This document shows positions 24,989 through 34,459 of a stretch of 37,304 bases of DNA, one piece after another. Made by a program: the position numbers and the translations under genes. Within the stretch, counting starts at the first letter, position 1, and each line of letters starts with the position of its first letter. Source of the stretch: DATLYB01 sp964502525. GTDB taxonomy: Bacteria; Bacteroidota; Bacteroidia; Chitinophagales; CAIOSU01. The notes beneath the pieces are model-generated. The model had not been told where the DNA came from and ran no database searches. It saw only the letters and a program-made list of their open reading frames with translations. Location: positions 1 through 37,304 of the forward strand of contig CAZCXH010000033.1 in NCBI GenBank assembly GCA_964502525.1. The letters run 5' to 3'.

Positions 24989-27900
24989 TTAAAAGCTGAT
25001 GCTCTTGAAATAATTCTCAATCAACTGACGGTAGTAGGGCTTGAGCGATGGCGGAACGGTTTTATACAACTGTATTTCAGCATCGCGCTGCTTGAGATAT
25101 TCCTCGATCGAAGGAGGTGTTTTCCGTGCAAGCTCTTCCGCAACTTTCGATTCGCGCTTTTCATCCTGTTCGCGCTGGCGGATGGATTCTTCGACATCGA
25201 GCAGCCGCGTGAGAATTTCCTGCTGGCGTTTTTTCATCTCCTCGGTATATTGCTTATTGTAGAGTTCTGTTTCGGTCTTGTTCATCTCTTCCATCAGCTT
25301 TTCCAGATCACCGAGACTGCCATCACCGTTTTCCTCCTGGTTCAGCTTCTTCAAACCCTCGCGTATGGCAGCCTGCCTTGCCGCCTGCTGCGCAAGTTCT
25401 TTGGTCATGCCGCTTTTGCCTTTGCTGCCCTGCGGTCCTTTTTTCATGGACTCCTGCATCTGCGTAATCTGGTCATTCAATTGCCGCTGCAGTTGGCTCA
25501 TCTTAGGCATGGGCATTCCGCCTCCTTTCTTCTGACATTGCTGCGTTCCGGGCATCTGGGACGCCATCTGTTGCTGCATCTGCTGCAACGCTTCGCTCAG
25601 CATCAGCGCGAGATTATTGAACCCTGTCATCACATACTGCTGATGCACCATTGCATCGGCTTTTTTTCTGCCTGCAAGCTCATCAATGCTTTTTTCAAGG
25701 TTCTTGCTCACTTCCGCCACTTCCTTATTGATGAATGTCTGCAATTGAAAAACCCGCTTGCTCAAAGCAAACAGGCTGTCTTTCACCATCTCGGTATCTT
25801 CCCGGATGTCCTGCTGTTTCTTAGTGAGGCGAACGTACTTGGGATCGTTGATGCTGGCATCGTTCACTTGCTGCATGAGGTCTTCCTGGTCGAGAGAGAG
25901 CGTGACGAGGTTTTCAAGCAACTGCCGTATTGCCTGCATATCCATCTCCATCTGCTCCATCTGCATCTGCTCCATCATCTTCGCAAGCGCCTCTGACATT
26001 TCCTGCATCTTATCCGCAGCATTCTTTTGATTTTCAGATGCCTTCTTGTTCTTGTTCTGCTGCAAATTTTCAGAGCCCTTGCTCATCTCCTGTTCGGTTT
26101 CCTGCGCGTCCTGCTGCGCTTCTTTCAGCCCTTCTTCGTTACCCAGCTCTTTCTGAATGCTGTCCATCTCCTTCAGCGATTCCTGCACCTGTTCAAATTC
26201 TTCATTCAGCTTTTCCTGCTCCTTCGACAGTTCCTCATTGCTTTTTGATTCGTTCTTTGTCTGTTCGCTCAGTTCCTCCTGCTTTTTGGCAAGATCAGAT
26301 AACTTATCAATTGTTTCGGAAAGCTTTTGCTCGAATTCCAGTTTCTTGAATAACTCCAGCATGCGGTCCAGTTCATTTTCCAACTGTTCCTGCGACAACT
26401 CGAAATCCTTCAAGTCTTCCATCATCTCATCCATATTCATCTCATCGAGCAGCGAATTCAGTTTTTCAAACATCTCCTTCATTTCCGGAGTCAGCACCTC
26501 GTTGAACAACTCCTGCAGCTTTTCCTGTTTTTTCAATATATCTTCATTCACATTCTTGTATTCCTGCTGTTTGCTCATGTTGTTGCTGAACTCTTCCTGC
26601 ATCTGCTGAATGGCTTCTTCGAGGCTCTTTTGCTTATCGAGCAGCTCCTCGATGGATTTTTTGTCTTCCCAGTTGAGATTCTTTTTTTGCAGCAGCTTCT
26701 CCTGCGTCTCCTGAATCTCTTTTCTTAAATCTTCTGCTTTGGCAATTGATTTTCCAAGGTCGTCTTTGAGTTCTTCATTGCTTTGTTTGGTCTCCTTTTC
26801 CAATTCACCGAGAGAAGGCATTTTGTACTGCAGCGTGGTTGAACGGGTTGACTTGCTGCCGTGGATGCCGTCATTGTCCCACACTTCAAAAAAATAAATC
26901 GCGCTTTCACCGGGCTTAATGTCCAACTGGTTCAAATCCCAGTAATGCGAGAACTGCGAGTACAGGCCTCTTGTGAACGAAACCGGCACGGAAACATAAT
27001 CTCCTTTATCTTCTCCTTTTTCATTTTGGATTTTGTAAAGGAGTTGCAGCCTCGAAAGACCGTAATCATCAGAAATCTCACCGAGGAAATACAAATATTT
27101 GAGCGTGGCTGAATCTTCCAACTGCTGTACGCTGATGGAGGGGTGCAGGTCGGGAATCACCGTCATCGCATACGAAATGGAATCCGCATCTTTCAGATAT
27201 TCGTTAGAAATTTTTACCGTGTAATATCCGCTCTTCATCAGTGTTTCGCTCAATGTGAAAAGACCCTCTCCCGAACGGTTTGCATCCACCTGCTTGTCGG
27301 TGAACCGGAAAGAAATAGCGTTGGTGCTTTTGGCATTCAGTTCCCAAAACACTTTGGTTCCTTCTGGCACGCTGAGGTCACCGATATTTTTCAGCGTCTC
27401 GTCATTCTTCCCGGTGTAAGCAGGGTAATCGAGCCTGATATCAAAATTCACGATCATCGGCTTGGGCAAAACTTCAATGGTGTATGGCTTTGAATCATAT
27501 CCCGCAGCGGTGATGACAAAGTCCTGGTTTTGCTGGAGGTTGATGAAGTTATATTGATACCCGGAAGCATTATTTTTATTCATCTTGTAAGCGTATCCAT
27601 CCAATTTGATGAATACGTTTTCCGGAAGAACATCTCCATCAACGCTTACATCGAGCGCTAAATCCTCAAACTGCATCACCTGCAATGAGGGATTGTTGAC
27701 CGTGAAGCGGAAAGGGGCTGGCTTTTCGAAATCCCTGCCGTTGTAAACGAGCCTCGTGGTTCCGTCTTTGATGATGTTGGGTGCGCCAATCATGATCGCA
27801 AGGAACACGAGCAGGGGCAAAATCAGATAGCGCAAATACTTCCTGTTATTTTTCAGATCAATCGCAGACGCAAACGGCACCAATTTGATGGTTTCTATTT

Positions 27901-28303
27901 TCTGGCTGATGCTGGCTTCGATCAAGTTCTTCTCAGCAAGGGATTCAGACTGCCTTTTCAACTGAAGAATATTCAGCAGCCTGTCCTGCACGTTGGAAAA
28001 ATGCTTACCGACTATTTGCGCTGCCTGCTCATGGCTGATGATCTTCCCAAGCTTGTAATAGTGCATGAGCGGTTCCACCACGAGCTTGTAAAGCAAGGCA
28101 GCGCTGCCCACAAGGAAGCCGAAGAACAAAACCTTTCTGCCGGCAGAAGGCAGATAATATTTGTACTCGACCAGGTTGAGGACGATGAACGCAGCAAGGA
28201 TGATAGCGGAAGAATAGATCAGCCCGCGCAGCAGTTGATTGACGTAGTGCTTGCGGATGAATTCGTCAAGCTTTTGAATGAGTAGGGAGTAATTGCCGGA
28301 CAT
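24989..28303 (-). CDS. DUF4175 family membrane protein with long coiled coil
   Basis: The 1104-residue protein matches the Bacteroidota DUF4175 layout. Membrane segments lie at ~25-45, ~56-75 and ~160-178, with HFSNVQDRLLNILQL between. A periplasmic beta-rich region follows to ~520 (Ig-like, FRLDYPAYTGK, YYTVKISNEYL), then a very long Gln/Glu/Lys/Met-rich coiled coil (~530-1030) with repeated QEELSEQ-, EQMQMEQMEM-type runs. Start is set at MSGNYSLLIQKLDEF (28303); the 34 upstream codons are not family-like. Function is unknown; an envelope structural role is likely. It is transcribed alone. Confidence 0.85.
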   Translation of the reverse strand: MSGNYSLLIQKLDEFIRKHYVNQLLRGLIYSSAIILAAFIVLNLVEYKYYLPSAGRKVLFFGFLVGSAALLYKLVVEPLMHYYKLGKIISHEQAAQIVGKHFSNVQDRLLNILQLKRQSESLAEKNLIEASISQKIETIKLVPFASAIDLKNNRKYLRYLILPLLVFLAIMIGAPNIIKDGTTRLVYNGRDFEKPAPFRFTVNNPSLQVMQFEDLALDVSVDGDVLPENVFIKLDGYAYKMNKNNASGYQYNFINLQQNQDFVITAAGYDSKPYTIEVLPKPMIVNFDIRLDYPAYTGKNDETLKNIGDLSVPEGTKVFWELNAKSTNAISFRFTDKQVDANRSGEGLFTLSETLMKSGYYTVKISNEYLKDADSISYAMTVIPDLHPSISVQQLEDSATLKYLYFLGEISDDYGLSRLQLLYKIQNEKGEDKGDYVSVPVSFTRGLYSQFSHYWDLNQLDIKPGESAIYFFEVWDNDGIHGSKSTRSTTLQYKMPSLGELEKETKQSNEELKDDLGKSIAKAEDLRKEIQETQEKLLQKKNLNWEDKKSIEELLDKQKSLEEAIQQMQEEFSNNMSKQQEYKNVNEDILKKQEKLQELFNEVLTPEMKEMFEKLNSLLDEMNMDEMMEDLKDFELSQEQLENELDRMLELFKKLEFEQKLSETIDKLSDLAKKQEELSEQTKNESKSNEELSKEQEKLNEEFEQVQESLKEMDSIQKELGNEEGLKEAQQDAQETEQEMSKGSENLQQNKNKKASENQKNAADKMQEMSEALAKMMEQMQMEQMEMDMQAIRQLLENLVTLSLDQEDLMQQVNDASINDPKYVRLTKKQQDIREDTEMVKDSLFALSKRVFQLQTFINKEVAEVSKNLEKSIDELAGRKKADAMVHQQYVMTGFNNLALMLSEALQQMQQQMASQMPGTQQCQKKGGGMPMPKMSQLQRQLNDQITQMQESMKKGPQGSKGKSGMTKELAQQAARQAAIREGLKKLNQEENGDGSLGDLEKLMEEMNKTETELYNKQYTEEMKKRQQEILTRLLDVEESIRQREQDEKRESKVAEELARKTPPSIEEYLKQRDAEIQLYKTVPPSLKPYYRQLIENYFKSISF

Positions 28304-28534
28304 GCTTAGTAAAGATGAATGCGCGCTGAAAAGTTCACCTGCTAAAGTTAACGCCAAACGTGCGTAATCATTGCCGGATTTAGAGAAAATCTGGCAAACC
28401 ATCAAGATTGCAACGTCTTTTAGAGGATGCTGCTAAACCAACAAGCCAATGACAAGACTCGGCTACCGGTTAATAGTTAGAACAGGTCTGAAAATTTAAA
28501 TTTTTTGTTATAGCTTAGGTACCGAAATTTCTTG

Positions 28535-28795
28535 TTATATTACCTTACCTACGGCTGAAAATCTTTTAAACACATCCTCGGTATGGGGAGCGTCCGGCAG
28601 TTCGTCAGTCAAATCCTGCCCTGCCCAATGTTCATAATGCTTGCCATTGCTCCACAGGCGGCTTTTGGTGACATCGTAAATAATGCCTTTATAGGCAATC
28701 CAGATTTCCGGTTTGTCCTGTCCGTTTCTGAGGGCAAGCTGTTGTTTGGTGAATGACGGAAGAGATTCCACGATTTTTTTACCAATGCGCGGCAA
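28535..28795 (-). CDS. Cytochrome b5-like heme/steroid-binding domain protein
   Basis: The 86-residue protein is one cytochrome b5-like domain: FTKQQLALRNGQDKPEIWIAYKGIIYDVTKSRLWSNGKHYEHWAGQDLTDEL. The W-x-AYKG-x-IYDV-x-S core and the GxHYxHxAGxDLTxEL segment match the family. The HYEHW and PHTEDVF His residues are candidate heme ligands, but spacing differs from classical b5, so steroid- or heme-binding is uncertain. No membrane anchor is present. It is divergent from the FAD oxidoreductase gene, with 42 bases between the starts. Confidence 0.8.
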   Translation of the reverse strand: MPRIGKKIVESLPSFTKQQLALRNGQDKPEIWIAYKGIIYDVTKSRLWSNGKHYEHWAGQDLTDELPDAPHTEDVFKRFSAVGKVI

Positions 28796-28837
28796 AAATC
28801 TGTAATTCTGTTTATTGTTGCGTTCTCAAAATGATCC

Positions 28838-29908
28838 ATGCTGCATTATGACTACATCATCATCGGGCAGGGTATAGCAGGCTCGATGCTTGCCTGGTTT
28901 CTCCTTAAATCAGGCAGAAGGGTGTTGGTTGTTGATGAATTTAATCGTCAATCAGCTTCGCAGGTCGCGTCAGGGATGATTAATCCCGTAACGGGAAAAC
29001 GGCTGGTGAAAAGCTGGAAGGCGGATGAATTGCTGCCATTCGCGAAAACTGCTTACAGGGAGTTGGAATCAGAATTGCACATTGATATCTTTTCCGAAAA
29101 AACCATTTGCAGGATTTTTTCAAACAAGGAAGATTCGGTTTTTTTCCGTCAGAAGACGGAGATGGGCGAACTGCCGGAATATGTTAAGCCTTTAAATGAA
29201 ATTCCATCCTGCTTTAATGATACAGGGCTTGGCGGAGTGGAAATTTCGGCATCTTTTCAACTTGATTATTCCTCGCTTTTATCAGCTTTGAGGAAATATT
29301 TCAGGGAAAGAGAAATACTGGCTGATGAAAAGTTTGTGGCGGATTGTCTTGACATGAAAGACGGCACGGTTGCTTACAAAGGTGCCGGTGCATTGAAAAT
29401 CATTTTTTGCGAAGGCAGCCAGGCTCTTGAAAATCCTTATTTCAACTGGTTGCCGTTTAATCTTGCCAAAGGAGAAGTGCTAACGGTAAAGATGGAAGGA
29501 TTCCCGGAAGATAAGGTCTGGCACAAGTCTGTGTTTATTTTACCGCTGGGAAGAAAGCTGTTCAAGATAGGGGCAACTTATCAATGGGAGTTTAAAGACG
29601 GATATCCATCAGGCGAGGGCAGGGAGGATCTGGAATCACGGCTGCGCAGCGCGGTTAATCTTCGTTTTGAAATCATGGGGCATGATGCGGCTATCCGTCC
29701 AACAGTGGTTGACCGCAGACCGTTGGTTGGCATGCATCCGGTTTACAATCAGTTGGGCGTCTTCAACGGCATGGGTACAAAAGGGGCGTTGCTGGCTCCG
29801 TTTTTTGCGCAGCAATTCGCTAAATATTTAAACGATGGTTTGCCTCTGGATTCTGAGGTGAATATTTCAAGGTTTTCAAAAGAGCCCTTTTACCCTGTCA
29901 GGTTATGA
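28838..29908 (+). CDS. FAD-dependent oxidoreductase (DAO family)
   Basis: The 356-residue protein starts with a Rossmann FAD motif: YDYIIIGQGIAGSMLAWFLLKSGRRVLVVDE. QVASGMINPVTGKRLVKSW follows, as in glycine oxidase and D-amino-acid oxidase relatives. The C-terminal IRPTVVDRRPLVGMHP and GVFNGMGTKGALLAPFFAQQFA contain the second FAD contact. It probably oxidises an amine or amino acid, releasing H2O2 or passing electrons on; the substrate is unknown. No tRNA-modification domain is fused, which argues against MnmC. The ATG at 28838 places the Rossmann strand at residue 5. Confidence 0.83.
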   Translation: MLHYDYIIIGQGIAGSMLAWFLLKSGRRVLVVDEFNRQSASQVASGMINPVTGKRLVKSWKADELLPFAKTAYRELESELHIDIFSEKTICRIFSNKEDSVFFRQKTEMGELPEYVKPLNEIPSCFNDTGLGGVEISASFQLDYSSLLSALRKYFREREILADEKFVADCLDMKDGTVAYKGAGALKIIFCEGSQALENPYFNWLPFNLAKGEVLTVKMEGFPEDKVWHKSVFILPLGRKLFKIGATYQWEFKDGYPSGEGREDLESRLRSAVNLRFEIMGHDAAIRPTVVDRRPLVGMHPVYNQLGVFNGMGTKGALLAPFFAQQFAKYLNDGLPLDSEVNISRFSKEPFYPVRL

Positions 29909-29950
29909 AACGTGTTCTGGCTGCAAAAAATAGGCGGAGCTACCGGATGA

Positions 29951-30736
29951 TTGGCATTAGCCGAAGATCATCTTGTGAGCCAGGGAATACATGATGCTGC
30001 GAATGCGAATGCTGTGGCGGTGGCGGCTTACGGGGTGACGGCTACGGACATCACGGATTTGCAGGCTGCGATTGACCTTTATCGTTTGGCTACGCAGAAC
30101 CCGCGTCAGGCAATTATTACGTGCAGTCAGGCGAAGTCGCAGGCGAAACAGATGATAAAAGAAGTGATTGCGGATTTGCTGGTGGGACAGATGGATGTTA
30201 TTGTTGATACGCTGAAACTCTCGAACCGTCCGCATTGGGACGGGTACAAGCATGTGCGGGAGGTGATTGATTTAGGTTCGACTACTGCGAAGGTGCGCGG
30301 AACGGTGGTGAATGATGATAATGATTCTCCGCTGGCGAATGTGCTGTTTGTTGTGTTGGAGGTTGGGACGGAAAATGTGGTGAAGCAGGCTTTGAGCGAT
30401 GGTGAAGGGAAGTTCAACGTGGCGGGAATTGCTCCGGGGACATACGATTTCAGGTGGTCGCTGGATGGGTTTATGACGGAGTTTGAGGGAAACGTGGTGG
30501 TTGCTGCGGGGAAGGAACTGAAACGGAAGGTGAGCCTGAACGAAGGCGGTGGAAGTATTACGATTGAGGGTGATGTGGCTCCGGGTACGATTGGGAATGT
30601 GCAGGTGATGGGATTAGAAGTTGTGCCGGAAACTACGATTCGTGTGACGGTGACGGGGAGTACGTTACGTTTCTATGCCGCTACCCCGCAATTCCCCTCT
30701 CATGTAGGCAGGAGTAAACATTGTTCTCTTCCATAG
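29951..30736 (+). pseudogene. Truncated protein with carboxypeptidase regulatory-like domain
   Basis: The frame opens only at a TTG (29951) just after a stop, and begins mid-domain (LAEDHLVSQGIHDAANANAVAVAAYGVTATDITDLQAAIDLY). A helical part runs to ~100. A carboxypeptidase-regulatory-like beta-sandwich follows (TTAKVRGTVVNDDNDSPLANV ... GKFNVAGIAPGTYDFRWSLDGF). The last ~17 residues (TPQFPSHVGRSKHCSLP) do not continue the beta repeat begun at STLRFYA, so the 3' end also seems cut. The G-rich codon use differs from its neighbours. I read it as a remnant missing both ends; a short functional protein cannot be excluded. Confidence 0.5.
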
Positions 30737-30876
30737 TGGAAAAGCTGTTTGACTCCTATTACAGAAAAAAGCAATTTTCACAACATTCGATTATCTGCGG
30801 TTTCCGCGAAAGAGTTCCTGTTGGCGGAATCCATCCGATTTTCGTGTCTTCATGACATAAAAAACAAACAACCCTC

Positions 30877-32121
30877 ATGCTCCATAAATTAAAAATTCTA
30901 TTTATTCTGGCCTGCCTTTCACTAATACCTGATGCAGGGCAGAAATTATATGCCCAAAACTGCGCGAATGATTCCTCGGGATTTACGCCAATCACCGACT
31001 TGGGCAATGGCACATATCAGGGTTACGAAGGCGGTTTATATTTCGGGAGCAATGCCAAGCCTGCTCAACATTCCACCCATCTGATTAATGCCATATCAAA
31101 TATTTCACCGCTGGATACATCGGGCAGCCCAGACAGCACGGACGGAAAAGTGGTTTTGCTTGCGATTGGAGCATCCAACCCCAATACGGAATTTCAAAGT
31201 TTTCAGAACATGGCGGATACCTTCAGCCTCATCAATCCCTACCTTGAAATTGTGAATGGCTGCAAAGGGGGAAACGGATTGCAAAAAATCAAAGACTCGA
31301 CTGACAATTACTGGCAGTTCGTAAGCGGCCAACTCGATACAAATGGCGTAAGCAATGCCCAGGTGCAGTTAATCTGGCTGGAAGAAGAAAATACACAAAT
31401 CAACAATATGAATTTCCCTTCTGCGCCTCAGGCGCTGATGGAAGAGTTCAAAGAATTATTTGAAGTGTTGCTGCATTACTATCCCAATGCGCAAATCTGT
31501 TATCTGACTGCACGCGGATATTCCGGTTATGTGGACACCGCGAGCGCTGCCGGCAACGGGCTGCGTCATCCGCGCGATTACTATAACGGATGGGCAATGA
31601 AGTGGTTGATTGAAAATCAGATTTCAGGCGACACCACGCTTTCATTCAGCGGACAAAACAGGAAAGTCCCGCTTTTGGATTGGAGCGCATACCTGTGGGC
31701 TAACGGCAACAACCCGCGAAATGATGGCTTGACGTGGATTTGCCCGGATGACGTGAAACCGAATGACGGTCTTCATTGGTCGCAAGCGGGAAATGACAAA
31801 GCGGGAAACTTGATTTTTGAGCGCTTCCTTTTGGATAACGAAGCCCGCTTGTGGTTTCTTGGCAATACCACCACTTCCGCAGCAGGACAACCGGATATTT
31901 CAGGCTTCCATGTTTACCCCAATCTCTCTGACGGGCAAATTACCGTGCATTCAAAATCTGACGAGTACACCATCGAGTTAATTAATATCGCTTCAGGTGA
32001 AATCATTGAAAAGTTTACCGCTCACCGGAATTATACGTTCAGCCACCGCGCCCGAGGAATATATTTGCTGAGAATATCCTGCGAAAACTCTCAATATATC
32101 CGCAAAATTGTCATCATGTAA
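30877..32121 (+). CDS. Secreted SGNH-hydrolase-like protein with T9SS sorting domain
   Basis: The 414-residue protein has a signal peptide ending near LYAQ (~residue 26). The middle domain shows VVLLAIGASNPNTEF, a GNGLRHPRDYYNGWAMKWLI block, and DGLHWSQAGNDKAGNLIFERF near residue 300, where D-x-x-H fits the last motif of SGNH esterases; the GAS is a candidate for the Ser motif. Residues ~345-414 (FHVYPNLSDGQITVHS ... GIYLLRISCENSQYIRKIVIM) are a type A T9SS C-terminal domain, for outer-membrane export and surface attachment or release. Substrate is unknown. Confidence 0.75.
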   Translation: MLHKLKILFILACLSLIPDAGQKLYAQNCANDSSGFTPITDLGNGTYQGYEGGLYFGSNAKPAQHSTHLINAISNISPLDTSGSPDSTDGKVVLLAIGASNPNTEFQSFQNMADTFSLINPYLEIVNGCKGGNGLQKIKDSTDNYWQFVSGQLDTNGVSNAQVQLIWLEEENTQINNMNFPSAPQALMEEFKELFEVLLHYYPNAQICYLTARGYSGYVDTASAAGNGLRHPRDYYNGWAMKWLIENQISGDTTLSFSGQNRKVPLLDWSAYLWANGNNPRNDGLTWICPDDVKPNDGLHWSQAGNDKAGNLIFERFLLDNEARLWFLGNTTTSAAGQPDISGFHVYPNLSDGQITVHSKSDEYTIELINIASGEIIEKFTAHRNYTFSHRARGIYLLRISCENSQYIRKIVIM

Positions 32122-32234
32122 CATTTCAGCGAATGCATCTTTTCCCACCTGCATCCTTCGCTGCTTATTTATGCGAGATGGTTGCAATGCCATTGCTGCC
32201 ATGAAATTTTCGGTAGTAAAGTGAAATTTTTTCT

Positions 32235-32273
32235 TGGCGACCTTTGCGAAACCTTTGCGCACTTTGCGTTAAA
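32235..32273. repeat. CTTTGCG-type short tandem repeat
   Basis: Three copies of CTTTGCG (32242, 32253, 32262) in imperfect tandem, spaced 11 and 9 bases apart, followed by TTAAA. Similar CTTTGCG strings are frequent in Bacteroidota intergenic DNA (recalled). It lies in the gap between the secreted SGNH-like gene and the decarboxylase remnant. Confidence 0.5.
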
Positions 32274-32319
32274 GGCTGTTTTGGATTTCAACTGAATAAT
32301 TCCGGTTAAAACACACTGT

Positions 32320-32520
32320 ATGAAACGCCCCCTTGTTTTCCCCGAATCATCCACCGATGATGCAGAGCTGCAAAAGCTGATTGAGTTTTTTAACGAAACG
32401 CTTGGCTTCTGCCCCAACAGCGTGAAGACGATGCACAGGCGACCGCGCATTGCTTACGCTTTTATCGGGCTGAACAAAGCCGTGATGGAAAACAATGGGC
32501 GCGTAACGAGCGTGCTGAAA
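32320..32520 (+). pseudogene. 5' fragment of a carboxymuconolactone decarboxylase-family gene
   Basis: Codons 1-67 read as the N-terminus of a CMD/AhpD-family protein: AELQKLIEFFNETLGFCPNSVKTMHRRPRIAYAFIGLNKAVMENNGRVTSVLK. The family pattern then expects RLIAYV-x-S and the CxxC active site, but after codon 67 the frame changes to unrelated sequence (GEALLRPHKS...). It then runs in frame into the methyltransferase. The CxxC catalytic half is missing from the window. The break at about 32520 probably marks the left edge of the inserted restriction-modification island. Confidence 0.7.
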
Positions 32521-32625
32521 GGGGAAGCCTTACTCCGCCCACACAAATCATGTGGATATTTCGCTAACCCAAAGGCAGACATCTTTTTTATTTTCGGAAC
32601 TTTGCAGCAGAACCCCTTAACAACA

Positions 32626-33663
32626 ATGACGAATTCTACACTTACCGGATGTGACCTTTTTAGCGGTGCGGGTGGAATGAGTTTGGGGGCAGAACTGGCG
32701 GGAATTAAAGTTTCGATGGCAGTTGAAAATGATAAATATGCAGCAGAAACTTTTAAAAAGAATCATCCGCAGACAACACTGGTTCCTGACGATATAAGAA
32801 GCATTGATCCAACTAAATTTTTTAAGAAAAACCCCTTTATAGTTTTTGGCGGGCCGCCTTGTCAGGGCTTTTCATTATCAAACACGGTAACAAGGAATCT
32901 TGAAAACAAACACAACTCACTCTTTGAGGAATTTCTGCGGTTTATCAAGATTTTGGAACCGGAGTGGTGCGTGTTTGAGAATGTTGAAGGCTTCGTGAGT
33001 TTTCAAAAAGGAATGATTGCGGCTACACTCAAAGAAAGGCTGGAAAAACTCGGATATTCAGTATTGCCTGATGTTTTAAACGCATCGGCTTATGGCGTAC
33101 CGCAAGACAGAAACAGATTTTTTATGGTGGGCAACAGGAAAGGAAAGAGTTTCAAGTTTCCGAAACCGCAAAAAATAAAATTTACCGTTAAGGATGCTTT
33201 GACTGATTTGCCAAGCCTTAGAAATGGCGACAACTATGAAACACTTCCCTATAAAAAAATGCCCGAAAATAAATTTGCCCTTCGGATGAGGAAAGGCTCA
33301 AAGGAAGCAAAGCAAAATTTGGTTTCGAGAAATAAGAATTATGTAATTGAAAGATACCAGTATATCAAGCCGGGGCAGAATTGGAAAGCCATACCGGAGC
33401 GTCTTATGAAAAATTATAAGGACAGGGAACAATGCCATAGCGGGATTTATAAACGGCTGAACCCTGAAAGGGCATCTGTGATTATTTCCAATTTCAGAAA
33501 AAACATGCTTATTCATCCTTTTGAGGATAGGGGGCTTTCGCTACGTGAAGCCGCAAGGCTTCAAAGCTTTCCTGATAAATTTATTTTCTGCGGACTGTTA
33601 ATGTATATGCAGCAGCAAATCGTAAATGCTGTACCTCCGCTTCTTGCCAAAGCAGTTGCCTAA
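32626..33663 (+). CDS. DNA (cytosine-5-)-methyltransferase
   Basis: The 345-residue protein has the C5-MTase motifs in order. Motif I is CDLFSGAGGMSLG (AdoMet). Motif IV is FGGPPCQGFS with catalytic Cys79. Motif VI is FENVEGF. Motif VIII is PQDRNRFFMVG. Motifs IX/X are DRGLSLREAARLQSFPDKF followed by QQIVNAVPPLL. The region between VIII and IX (~200-280) is the target-recognition part; the site cannot be read. The true start is ATG 32626, because the upstream in-frame codons belong to the decarboxylase fragment. It converges on the nuclease gene with 5 bases between them. Confidence 0.93.
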   Translation: MTNSTLTGCDLFSGAGGMSLGAELAGIKVSMAVENDKYAAETFKKNHPQTTLVPDDIRSIDPTKFFKKNPFIVFGGPPCQGFSLSNTVTRNLENKHNSLFEEFLRFIKILEPEWCVFENVEGFVSFQKGMIAATLKERLEKLGYSVLPDVLNASAYGVPQDRNRFFMVGNRKGKSFKFPKPQKIKFTVKDALTDLPSLRNGDNYETLPYKKMPENKFALRMRKGSKEAKQNLVSRNKNYVIERYQYIKPGQNWKAIPERLMKNYKDREQCHSGIYKRLNPERASVIISNFRKNMLIHPFEDRGLSLREAARLQSFPDKFIFCGLLMYMQQQIVNAVPPLLAKAVA

Positions 33664-33668
33664 AAGAC

Positions 33669-34454
33669 TTACCATTGTAAACTTTTGGAATGGTAAGCGA
33701 TTTGCTCGCTACGAATTTTCTTAGGTGTGAGCTTTAAATTCTTCAAGGGGTTGATAATCGGCTTCATCTTTGGAACATCATTGAGATTACTTACAACTAC
33801 CAATACAAAGTAATCATTGTATTCCTCTGCTTTATCGTATTCATTCTTCGTCAAGCGAATGCTACCATATTTCAAATTCAATCCTTTTACCTCCGCCAGA
33901 TAGAAATTTGGAGTAACCTCAATCTGAAAATCATATCCGTCACCAAAAAGTCTTGCATCCTCAATTTGCCCTTCCTTAAAAATTTCTATTCCACGATAAT
34001 TGTAAAGGAAAAATAATTCCGCTTCTTGCCCAGTAGCTTGCAACTGCTTAAATTTTGATTTAACAACCGGACTAACCTTTTGCGGGAATATTTCCTCCTT
34101 GAGTGTGCCTTTTGCGTATTCTTTCAAATAAAGCTTAACAATATTTGCAAATGAGGAAACATTTTCTTTTTCAAATAAGCTGTCAATTAAAATTTTTCGG
34201 TGGATGTAGGCATTTCCTTTTTGCCACCATCCTTTTCTCTTGTTATCAAAAAATGGATCGAATAAATCCTGCCTGTTTTTAACAGTTCCGGTGGTATCCG
34301 CAACATCAAGTCTTACGATATAATTGTAAAAGTCCGTTTTGGTTTTGAAACCGAATTCTTTCGCAAACCCAATATCAAACTTTGCTAAACCATAACCAAT
34401 TAGATTTAGTAGTTCATAATTCTTATGTTTTCTGCCATCCAAAATCTTACTCAT
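33669..34454 (-). CDS. DUF3883-domain PD-(D/E)XK-like nuclease
   Basis: The 261-residue protein has an N-terminal helical region of ~130 residues and a C-terminal DUF3883 domain. GQEAELFFL (E144/E146), DGYDFQIEVTPNFYLAEVKGL (D175, E188, K190) and IRLTKNEYDKAEEYNDYFVLVVVSNL give the E...D...ExK order and closing pattern of that REase-like fold. I infer the DNA-cutting subunit of the neighbouring methyltransferase system. Its start is 5 bases after the GHKL gene's stop, so they are translated together. The N-terminal part may bind DNA or the ATPase. Confidence 0.8.
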   Translation of the reverse strand: MSKILDGRKHKNYELLNLIGYGLAKFDIGFAKEFGFKTKTDFYNYIVRLDVADTTGTVKNRQDLFDPFFDNKRKGWWQKGNAYIHRKILIDSLFEKENVSSFANIVKLYLKEYAKGTLKEEIFPQKVSPVVKSKFKQLQATGQEAELFFLYNYRGIEIFKEGQIEDARLFGDGYDFQIEVTPNFYLAEVKGLNLKYGSIRLTKNEYDKAEEYNDYFVLVVVSNLNDVPKMKPIINPLKNLKLTPKKIRSEQIAYHSKSLQW

Positions 34455-34459
34455 AAATT

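Noticed and set aside
25250..25996. 248-codon plus-strand frame (Leu/His/Phe-rich)
   Set aside because: Antisense of the DUF4175 coiled coil; its composition mirrors Gln/Glu/Lys codons on the other strand and has no family motif.
26157..26609. 150-codon Ser/Cys/Phe-rich plus-strand frame
   Set aside because: Also an antisense shadow of the coiled coil, with extreme Ser content and no domain.
32320..33663. Single 447-residue decarboxylase-methyltransferase fusion protein
   Set aside because: The decarboxylase part breaks before its active site and ~35 unrelated codons follow; the methyltransferase has its own ATG right before motif I.
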